Source: Actinomycetota bacterium (GTDB lineage Bacteria > Actinomycetota > Acidimicrobiia > Acidimicrobiales > SZUA-35). From it: 5,143 nt of DNA. Where the stretch lies: assembly GCA_027730885.1 (NCBI GenBank), contig JAQCHM010000261.1, forward strand, positions 1-5,143. Direction: 5' to 3'. The notes beneath the pieces are model-generated. The model did no database searches. It was not told the DNA's origin and was given only the letters and a program-made list of their open reading frames with translations. This document shows, piece after piece, positions 1 to 5,143 of this stretch. Numbering within the stretch: the stretch's first letter is position 1; each line of letters opens with the position of its first letter. Both the position numbers and the translations under genes were made by a program.

Positions 1-1
1 G

Positions 2-340
2 TCCGACTCGGGCGATGCCCGACGGCGTTGGCTCCCCCGCTATCAGGCGTACCTCAGTGGAGTCGCCGACTGGCAGAACCTCTCGGCTCGACAGGCAGGC
101 AAGTCGACCGGGCTCTTCAAGGACGGTTCAGCGGAGAAGAATCTGTCCGGCGTCGCCATCTGTGGCTCGGTCGAGGAGGTCATCGACCGGATGGGTCAGC
201 TCCATCAGGAACTCCGAATCGACACCCATCTGCTCATGCTCGATATGGGCGGCATGCCCGACGCTGAGCTGTTCGAAGCGATCGAGCTCACCGGGTCGGC
301 TGTTCTTCCGGCGGTCTCCGGCTGGGCCGTCCCTGACTGA
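2..340 (+). CDS. LLM-class flavin-dependent oxidoreductase, C-terminal part (5'-truncated)
   Basis: This frame is open from base 2 to the TGA at 338-340 and encodes the last ~112 residues of a protein that begins outside the window. Seen in the sequence: a segment reading AICGSVEEVIDRMGQL followed by LLMLDMGGMPDAELFEAIEL and a tail ending ...SAVLPAVSGWAVPD. This is the closing pattern of the bacterial luciferase-like (LLM) family, where a G-S/T-P/V-E-E-V segment is followed by a helix, a short hydrophobic strand with a D-M-G-G turn, and a last helix that ends near V-L-P. Known for the family: TIM-barrel enzymes that use FMN or F420 for oxidation or monooxygenation. The flavin and substrate pockets lie mostly in the missing N-terminal part, so cofactor and substrate cannot be decided. 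The next gene starts 3 or 51 bases downstream, so the two are probably co-transcribed. Overlapping frames in this stretch lack family features. Confidence 0.8.
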   Translation, partial: SDSGDARRRWLPRYQAYLSGVADWQNLSARQAGKSTGLFKDGSAEKNLSGVAICGSVEEVIDRMGQLHQELRIDTHLLMLDMGGMPDAELFEAIELTGSAVLPAVSGWAVPD

Positions 341-391
341 GTCGTGCCGGATTCACGGGCCAAACGAGGGAGGGTGCAGCAGACTGGGCCG

Positions 392-973
392 GTGGACATC
401 GCGACCCTCATCGCCGCCAGTTGGTCAGCGGGAGTCAACGCGTATCTCACCGTGCTCCTGCTTGGAGTCAGCGGTCGCCTGGGGTGGGCCGAGACGCCTG
501 AGGCATTGCAGCAGATGTGGGTGTTGATCGCCGCCGGCGCACTGTTCGCGGTCGAGTTCGCGGTCGACAAGGTCCCCCTTCTCGACAGCGCTTGGGATGC
601 GTTGCACACGGTCATCCGCCCGGTGATCGGGGCCGCAATCGGCGTGGCGATCGCCGACCCGGGGGCCAATCAACTGATCGCCATGCTGCTCGGCGGCGGG
701 TTGGCCTTCACCGGCCACGCAGCGAAGGCATCGACCCGGTTGGCCATCAACTCCTCGCCCGAGCCGGTCACCAACAGCTTGGCCAGCCTGGGCGAGGACG
801 GCGTCGTTGCCGCCATCGTGGTCCTGTCGATGACGTACCCCCGGGTCGCGGCCCTCAGCGCCATCGTCGCCATGATCTGTTTCGGCCTCCTCGCCTTCGT
901 GCTCCTCCGTCTCGCCCGGGGCGGTCTCGGCGCACTCCGCCGCCTCGCCACAACCTCTCCGCCCGGCCCCTGA
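392..973 (+). CDS. DUF4126 family small integral membrane protein
   Basis: A 193-residue hydrophobic protein if started at GTG 392. Apparent membrane segments lie near residues 5-30, 44-58, 76-88, 95-111 and 138-174. Between them are features I recognise from DUF4126 proteins: an N-terminal W-x-x-G-V-N-A-Y-L segment, then VEFAVDKVPLLDSAWDALHT (residues 54-73), IRPVIGA, and a later RLAINSSPEPVTNSLASLGED loop (near 116-136, with the conserved N-x-S-P-E-P). The family has no established function. Start choice: the frame also opens at GTG 344 (16 residues longer), 3 bases after the preceding stop, but those residues are charged and unlike the family, whose members begin with a short V/M-D lead into the first membrane helix. 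Neither start has a well-spaced ribosome binding site; a GGGAGGG at 368-374 is 17 bases before 392. Its closeness to the oxidoreductase gene suggests one transcript, which does not prove a shared function. Confidence 0.8.
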   Translation: MDIATLIAASWSAGVNAYLTVLLLGVSGRLGWAETPEALQQMWVLIAAGALFAVEFAVDKVPLLDSAWDALHTVIRPVIGAAIGVAIADPGANQLIAMLLGGGLAFTGHAAKASTRLAINSSPEPVTNSLASLGEDGVVAAIVVLSMTYPRVAALSAIVAMICFGLLAFVLLRLARGGLGALRRLATTSPPGP

Positions 974-1000
974 CCCGCCCTGCCCTGCCCGCGACCCCGG

Positions 1001-1123
1001 GCACCCCGTTCTGCAAGCCACAGCCCTCGCACCCCCGTTCTACAAGCCCGGGACCCCACGGTAGGGGTCGCCCGTCTTGCAGAATGCGGCTGAGGGGTGG
1101 CCGGCTTGCAGTTCGACTTGCAA
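1001..1123. repeat. Composite palindromic intergenic element, copy 1 (nested inverted repeats)
   Basis: Lies between the DUF4126 stop and the ligase start. Working outward from the centre, four mirrored pairs can be read: GACCCC (1052-1057) with GGGGTC (1064-1069) around a 6-base loop; TTCTACAAG (1038-1046) with CTTGCAGAA (1076-1084), one mismatch; CACCCC (1030-1035) with GGGGTG (1094-1099); and CTGCAAGCC (1011-1019) with GGCTTGCAG (1103-1111). A further degenerate half-site, CTTGCA, is at 1117-1122. As RNA this could form one long interrupted hairpin; as DNA it offers several copies of a CTGCAAG/CTTGCAG half-site. No run of T follows, so it is not a standard intrinsic terminator. Copy 2 is at 2803-2890 and aligns gaplessly. 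It could be a REP-like dispersed repeat, a protein-binding site, or an mRNA end or attenuation structure; the sequence does not decide. Confidence 0.8.
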
Positions 1124-1172
1124 TGCGAGCGGTCTGCGGATGGTCAGCTGGAGGCCGAGAGCGGCCGCTGGC

Positions 1173-1186
1173 TACGCTCCGCGACA
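1173..1186 (+). promoter_or_regulatory. Possible -10 element for leaderless transcription of the acyl-CoA ligase
   Basis: TACGCT at 1173-1178 fits the TAnnnT form of actinobacterial -10 elements and ends 7 bases before the ATG at 1186, so transcription would begin at or next to the A of the start codon. No Shine-Dalgarno-like sequence lies 5-12 bases before this ATG, which agrees with a leaderless message. Leaderless genes are common in actinobacteria. I see no convincing -35 hexamer. This is inference from spacing alone; TAnnnT matches by chance are frequent. Confidence 0.4.
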
Positions 1187-2793
1187 TGACGACGGCCGAC
1201 AAGACAACGCTCAGCGCATACGCCCCGAGACTTATGGGCGACCTCCCGGCCGAGGCAGCTCGCCTGTGGGGTGACCGGGAAGCCCTCGTTTGGGGCCAGC
1301 AACAGTGGACGCACGCCGAGTTCTCGTCCGAGGTCGACATCGTGGCCAAGGCGCTCATCGAGTTCGGCGTACAGGCGGGCGACAAGGTGGGCATTTGGAT
1401 GACCAACCGGCCGGAGTGGCTGTTCCTGATGTACGCCATCCCCGCGGTCGGCGCGGTCACGGTTCCGCTCAACACCCGGTATCGCGCCGAGGACGTTCAC
1501 TACACCGTCGACCAGTCCGACACGTCGACCCTGTTCTTCAACGACCACTCGGGACCGGTCGATTACTCGTCCATGGTGAGGGAAGTGCGGTCCAAGTGGC
1601 CGAAGGTTCGACGAATGGTCGTACTCGGTGAGGATCGACCCGACGGCATCACGAGCTGGGATGAGTTCCTCGAGGGAGCGGCAAGGGTGAACGACGAGAC
1701 GCTGGCCACGCGCTCGCGTGCGGTTCGGTTCGAGGACCCCATGATCATCATCTACACCTCGGGAACGACAAGCCTCCCCAAAGGCGCAGTGCACAACCAC
1801 TCGGTGATCCGCAACGTCGCGGAGCGCACCCAGATGCACGGCGTCACCTTCGACGACGTGCACGCCGGCTACCTGCCGCTGTTCCACGCGTTCGGGTACA
1901 CCGAGGTCGCACTGTTCACCGTTCTCACCGGCGGCAAGACCATCCTGTTCGAGACGTTCGATGCCGAGGCCATCCTCGACGCGGCCGAAGCCGAAGGCAT
2001 CACCTTGCTGCACGGCTTCGACACCCATTGGGGGGACTTCCTTCGAGTGAACGCCGCCCAGCCTCGCCGGTTGGCGCTACGCACGGGAACGCTGGCGGCG
2101 GGGCAGGAGTCCACCACACCGGTCGCTCGGCGGGTCCAGGAGGAGCTCTGCCCGACCGTATCGGGATGGGGTATGAGCGAGGTGTGGACTGCGTGCGTCG
2201 TCAGCCATGTCACCAATTCCGTCGAGCAGCGAACCGAGGCGTCCGGGTACCCGATGCACGGTGTCGAGCTGAGGGTCATCGACCCCGAGACCGGCGCCGA
2301 GCAGCCGCCAGACGTTCCCGGCGAACTGCTCTGCCGGAGCTATACCACCATGCTCGGCTACTACGAGAAGCCGGAGGCGACCGCCGAGACGATCGATGCC
2401 GATGGCTGGCTCCACTCGGGCGACCTGGCTCGAATGCGACCCGATGGTCATGTCGTCTTCATGGGTCGCCTGAAGGACATGTTGAAGGTCGGCGGTGAGA
2501 ACGTGGCGCCGGCCGAGATGGAAGGGCGCCTTCGCAAGCTTCCCGGGGTGAACGACGTCGCGATCGTCGGCCTCCCCGACGCCAGGATGGGAGAGGTTCC
2601 AGTTGCCTACGTGTTGGCAGAGGCGGGAGCGGCGCTCGATGCCGACCATCTGCTCGACCACCTCCGATCCCGGGTCGCCAGTTTCAAGATGCCACGGCAC
2701 ATCAAGATCGTCGATGCCCTCCCGATGACGCCGACCGGCAAAATCCGCAAGGTCGAGCTACGGGCGCAGGCGCTGGAAGACTTCGGTGTCTGA
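1186..2793 (+). CDS. AMP-forming acyl-CoA ligase (class I adenylate-forming enzyme, FadD-like)
   Basis: Encodes 535 residues, a normal length for fatty-acyl or aryl CoA ligases. It would activate a carboxylic acid with ATP to acyl-AMP, then pass it to CoA. Motifs in order: ATP-binding loop YTSGTTSLPKG (residues 190-200), LPLFHAFG (230-237), GWGMSE (327-332), GWLHSGDL (407-414), the hinge region GRLKDMLKVGGENVAP (427-442), and TPTGKIRK near the C-terminus, where Lys519 is the expected adenylation lysine. The usual second glycine in the ATP loop is Ser196. No signal peptide or membrane segment is evident, so it is probably cytosolic. Start: ATG 1186 gives a family-like N-terminus (MTTADKTTLSAYAPRLMGDL); the frame stays open far upstream to 517, but that stretch overlaps the DUF4126 gene in another frame and codes for a low-complexity Arg-rich shadow. 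An in-frame ATG at 1123 is possible but falls inside the repeat region. Substrate not determinable; steroid side chain, fatty or aromatic acids are all possible. Confidence 0.93.
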   Translation: MTTADKTTLSAYAPRLMGDLPAEAARLWGDREALVWGQQQWTHAEFSSEVDIVAKALIEFGVQAGDKVGIWMTNRPEWLFLMYAIPAVGAVTVPLNTRYRAEDVHYTVDQSDTSTLFFNDHSGPVDYSSMVREVRSKWPKVRRMVVLGEDRPDGITSWDEFLEGAARVNDETLATRSRAVRFEDPMIIIYTSGTTSLPKGAVHNHSVIRNVAERTQMHGVTFDDVHAGYLPLFHAFGYTEVALFTVLTGGKTILFETFDAEAILDAAEAEGITLLHGFDTHWGDFLRVNAAQPRRLALRTGTLAAGQESTTPVARRVQEELCPTVSGWGMSEVWTACVVSHVTNSVEQRTEASGYPMHGVELRVIDPETGAEQPPDVPGELLCRSYTTMLGYYEKPEATAETIDADGWLHSGDLARMRPDGHVVFMGRLKDMLKVGGENVAPAEMEGRLRKLPGVNDVAIVGLPDARMGEVPVAYVLAEAGAALDADHLLDHLRSRVASFKMPRHIKIVDALPMTPTGKIRKVELRAQALEDFGV

Positions 2794-2802
2794 TTCCCGC
2801 GA

Positions 2803-2890
2803 CCCTCGTTCTGCAAGCTCAGGCCCCCAGGGCTCAGGTCTGCAAGCGCCAGACCCCACCGCCGGGGTCGACGAGCTTGCAGAACGAGGG
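2803..2890. repeat. Composite palindromic intergenic element, copy 2 (18-bp perfect inverted repeat)
   Basis: Starts 10 bases after the ligase stop. The outer arms CCCTCGTTCTGCAAGCTC (2803-2820) and GAGCTTGCAGAACGAGGG (2873-2890) are exact reverse complements over 18 bases, separated by 52 bases. Inside are a second half-site TCTGCAAGC (2839-2847), which can pair with the same right arm, and the core GACCCC (2852-2857) / GGGGTC (2864-2869) with a 6-base loop. GCTCAGG occurs twice directly (2817-2823, 2832-2838). The left half-sites, core and right arm sit at the same relative offsets as in copy 1 (0, 29, 44, 56 and 68 bases from the first GTTCTGCAAGC). No T-run follows, so a standard intrinsic terminator is not supported. 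The right arm runs into the ribosome binding site of the next gene. Confidence 0.88.
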
Positions 2891-2891
2891 G
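2886..2891 (+). promoter_or_regulatory. Ribosome binding site of the tandem CoA-transferase gene, inside the inverted repeat
   Basis: GAGGGG at 2886-2891 lies 5 bases before ATG 2897 and is the only Shine-Dalgarno-like sequence near this start. Its first five bases are the end of the 18-base right arm of the palindrome, so they would be paired if the long hairpin formed in the mRNA. It supports ATG 2897 over the in-frame GTG at 2891, which lies too close to it. Confidence 0.6.
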
Positions 2892-2896
2892 TGGGG

Positions 2897-5143
2897 ATGT
2901 TGGGGCGCTATCGCGTGCTGGACCTGACCGAGGGCGGGGCTCAGCTTGCGGGCTACACCCTGGCGCAGCTGGGCGCCGACGTGATCGCGATCGAAGCAGC
3001 CGGAATCGCCAGCGACGCGAACGATTCCGACGAGGTGGCAGCCCGGGCCTACCAACGGGGCAAACGATCGGTCTCCGTCGACCTCCTCACGAGCGAGGGG
3101 CAAATCGAACTACGTAGGCTGGTCGCCGGCGCCGACGTACTGATCGAGTCTGCTCGACCAGGAGCATTGACAGCGATCGGCATCGGCCCCGACGCCTTGC
3201 TCGACCTGAACCCGGCGCTCGTCCACGCGTCGCTCACGCCGTTCGGGTCGACGGGACCGAGAGCACAATGGCACGCGACCGATCTGACCATCATGGCGTC
3301 TTGCGGCGCCCTGGCGCTGACCGGTGACGCCGACCGACCTCCCCTGCGCGTGTCGGCTCCGCAGGGCATGCGGTTCGCCGGAGCAGCGGGGGCGTCGGCC
3401 ATCGTGCTGGCCCTGCTCGATCGGGCTCGCACCGGACGCGGCCAACACATCGACGTCTCGGCCCAACAGGTGGCGGCGCTCGCCACCCAGGCGGGGCTCC
3501 TGTCTGCGGCGGTGAACGCCCCGGTCCCCTCTCGGACGGCCGGCGGGGCGCGGGTCGGACCGCTGGCGCTTCAGCTCGTGTATCCCGCGCTCGACGGGCA
3601 TGTCTCGATCACCCACGTCTTCGGCCCGGCCATCGGTCCGGCAACCGCGGCCCTACTGCAATGGGCCCACGAGGAAGGACACTGCTCGGCTGACCTGGTC
3701 GCCAGGGACTGGGTGTTGTTCCCCGTCCTGGTCGACCAAGGGCTCGAGTCGGTCGAGACCTTCAACCAATCGAAGTCGGCCATCGCCGCTCTCACGTCGT
3801 CGAAGACCAAACTCCAGCTGCTGGCCGGAGCCCGGGAGCGTCGCCTGTTGGTGGCCCCGATCGCGGCACCGGTCGATGTCATGAACGATGAGCACCTCGG
3901 GGCGAGAGGTTACTACGACGAGATCGAAGTCGGAGGCCGATCAGTGCGGGCACCCGGATCGTTCGTGCGCCCGACACGGACCGGACTTCGCCCCCTCGGA
4001 CCGCCGCCGCGTCGGGGCGCCCATACCTTGGAACTCGCCGAGGAGTTCAGCCGAGCGCCGCTCATCGGTCCGGCGTGGGGCAACGCGACGGCAGACGGTC
4101 CGCTGGTTGGGCTGAAAGTACTGGATTTCACCTGGTCGATCGCGGGCCCGCACGCAACGCGTGTTCTGGCAGACCACGGGGCGACCGTCGTCAAGATCGA
4201 ATCCCAGACCAAGATGGACGCAGCCCGAGGGTTCATGCCGATCCACGACAACGAGCCCGGAGCGGAACGGTCGGCGCTCTTCGACGACATGAATGCCGGG
4301 AAGCAGTCGTTGACTCTCGATCTCAATCGACCCGAGTCCCTCGATGTGATCCGGGATCTGGTTGCGTGGGCCGACGTCGTGACGGAATCGTACTCGCCGC
4401 GCGCCATGCGGGGCTGGGGCCTCGCCTACGAAGACCTGGCGAAGATCAACCCGTCGATCATCATGATCTCGACCTGTCTGACCGGACAGACTGGACCCCT
4501 CGCCGGGTTGGCGGGCTACGGCAACCTCGGCGCCGCGCTGGCCGGCTTCTACGGGCTCGGGCGCTGGCCTGATCGCCCGCCCGCGGGCCCGTTCGGCGCC
4601 TACACCGACTACACATCGACCCATTTCATGGCAACCGCGGTACTGGCCGCGCTCGATCATCGACGGTTCACCGGAGAGGGTCAGTATCTCGACATGTCCC
4701 AGGCCGAGGCAGCAATGCAGTTCCTCGTGCCCGAGCTCCTGGCCGCAGCCGTCTCGGGCTCCGGCCCTGAACCGATCGGCAATGACGACCCGGCCATCGC
4801 TCCGCACGGGGTCTATCCCGCAGCCGGCGACGACAAATGGGTCGCCATCGCCTGTCAAAGCGACGAGGCTTGGCCGGCCCTGTGCCAACTGCTCGGCCGT
4901 CCCGACCTCGAGATGAGCAACGAGCTGTCGAACGCGGCGGGACGCCTGGGTGCACGGAGGCGGCTCGACGAGGCCATCGTTGCGTGGTCCGCGTCCCGGG
5001 ATGCCGACGCAGCCGCCGTCGCGCTCCAAGCGGCCGGCGTCGCGGCCTATCGGGTGCAGAACAGCCCGGAGTGTCTGACAGACCCTCAACTGATCCATCG
5101 GGGGCACTTCGTCGACCTCGAGCATCCGAGCCGAGGATGCATC
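2897..5143 (+). CDS. Tandem (two-domain) CaiB/BaiF family class III CoA-transferase, 3'-truncated
   Basis: One frame runs unbroken for 749 codons from ATG 2897 to the last base; no stop is reached. It contains two CaiB/BaiF domains. Domain 1 (about residues 5-390) has RVLDLTEGGAQLAGYTLAQLG and GADVIAIEA, QRGKRSVSVDL (53-63), TPFGSTGP and TGRGQHIDVS (179-188). Domain 2 (from about 403) has LKVLDFTWSIAGPHATRVLAD and GATVVKIES, NAGKQSLTLDL (466-476), TGQTGP and TGEGQYLDMS (592-601). Class III enzymes move CoA through an aspartyl-CoA intermediate; the aspartate lies 21 residues before the T of the TGxGQ motif. At that place domain 2 has Asp571 (AYTDYTS) and domain 1 has Met158 (QGMRFAG), so domain 1 is probably a non-catalytic partner. 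Single-domain members form interlocked dimers, so a fusion could act as a built-in pseudo-dimer. DddD, the DMSP CoA-transferase/lyase, is a known tandem member, but nothing here shows DMSP activity. Judged by domain length, roughly 40-60 residues are missing. It follows the ligase by 103 bases on the same strand. Substrate unknown; a racemase activity cannot be excluded. Confidence 0.92.
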   Translation, partial: MLGRYRVLDLTEGGAQLAGYTLAQLGADVIAIEAAGIASDANDSDEVAARAYQRGKRSVSVDLLTSEGQIELRRLVAGADVLIESARPGALTAIGIGPDALLDLNPALVHASLTPFGSTGPRAQWHATDLTIMASCGALALTGDADRPPLRVSAPQGMRFAGAAGASAIVLALLDRARTGRGQHIDVSAQQVAALATQAGLLSAAVNAPVPSRTAGGARVGPLALQLVYPALDGHVSITHVFGPAIGPATAALLQWAHEEGHCSADLVARDWVLFPVLVDQGLESVETFNQSKSAIAALTSSKTKLQLLAGARERRLLVAPIAAPVDVMNDEHLGARGYYDEIEVGGRSVRAPGSFVRPTRTGLRPLGPPPRRGAHTLELAEEFSRAPLIGPAWGNATADGPLVGLKVLDFTWSIAGPHATRVLADHGATVVKIESQTKMDAARGFMPIHDNEPGAERSALFDDMNAGKQSLTLDLNRPESLDVIRDLVAWADVVTESYSPRAMRGWGLAYEDLAKINPSIIMISTCLTGQTGPLAGLAGYGNLGAALAGFYGLGRWPDRPPAGPFGAYTDYTSTHFMATAVLAALDHRRFTGEGQYLDMSQAEAAMQFLVPELLAAAVSGSGPEPIGNDDPAIAPHGVYPAAGDDKWVAIACQSDEAWPALCQLLGRPDLEMSNELSNAAGRLGARRRLDEAIVAWSASRDADAAAVALQAAGVAAYRVQNSPECLTDPQLIHRGHFVDLEHPSRGCI

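Noticed and set aside
344..391. GTG 344 as the DUF4126 start
   Set aside because: It adds 16 charged residues not typical of the family and has no ribosome binding site. It remains possible, through coupling to the stop 3 bases upstream.
1001..1123. CRISPR array or insertion sequence end
   Set aside because: The half-sites are short, mirrored and irregularly oriented, with no uniform spacers, no transposase and no target-site duplication seen.
1144..2028. 294-codon antisense frame
   Set aside because: It lies opposite the acyl-CoA ligase, whose motifs are clear; the antisense translation shows no recognisable domain.
517..2793. A 758-codon + frame as one long gene
   Set aside because: Only codons from 1186 on resemble a protein family. 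The upstream 223 codons overlap the DUF4126 gene in another frame, are Arg/Pro-rich without motifs, and cross the intergenic palindrome.
2803..2890. Intrinsic (Rho-independent) terminator
   Set aside because: Strong stems are present but no T-run follows, and the right arm merges directly into the next gene's ribosome binding site.
3941..5125. 394-codon antisense frame
   Set aside because: It lies opposite the CoA-transferase frame, carries no motif, and is the usual product of high-GC codon bias on the other strand.

Overview
The window is high-GC DNA with strong third-position GC bias, and every gene I can support is on the + strand. The gene set is a luciferase-like flavin oxidoreductase, a DUF4126 membrane protein, an acyl-CoA ligase and a tandem CaiB/BaiF CoA-transferase. 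Together with an apparently leaderless start at the ligase, this suggests an actinobacterium, possibly from the Acidimicrobiia; that placement is an inference from style, not a proven assignment.

Layout: (1) Bases 2-340 hold the C-terminal ~112 residues of an LLM-class flavin-dependent oxidoreductase whose start lies outside the window. (2) A small multi-pass DUF4126 protein follows almost directly (392-973, or from 344 with an upstream GTG). (3) A 212-bp intergenic gap (974-1185) holds the first copy of a composite palindromic element and a likely leaderless promoter. (4) Bases 1186-2793 encode a 535-residue AMP-forming acyl-CoA ligase. (5) A 103-bp gap (2794-2896) holds the second copy of the element, whose last bases are the likely ribosome binding site of the next gene. 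(6) From 2897 to the window end a single open frame of 749 codons, still open at base 5143, encodes two fused class III CoA-transferase domains. In the first domain the catalytic aspartate position is Met158; the second keeps Asp571.

How the genes may work together: the ligase makes acyl-CoA from a free acid using ATP, and the CaiB-type enzyme moves CoA between acids (some relatives racemise acyl-CoA). With a flavin oxidoreductase nearby, this looks like part of a catabolic acyl-CoA pathway. The substrate cannot be read from the sequence. DUF4126 has no established function and may be only a positional neighbour.

The most unusual signal is the intergenic element. Two copies align without gaps at an offset of exactly 1800 bp, share a GACCCC-N6-GGGGTC core inside CTGCAAG/CTTGCAG half-sites, and sit on both sides of the ligase. 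The second copy contains an 18-bp perfect inverted repeat that would pair with the Shine-Dalgarno of the CoA-transferase gene.
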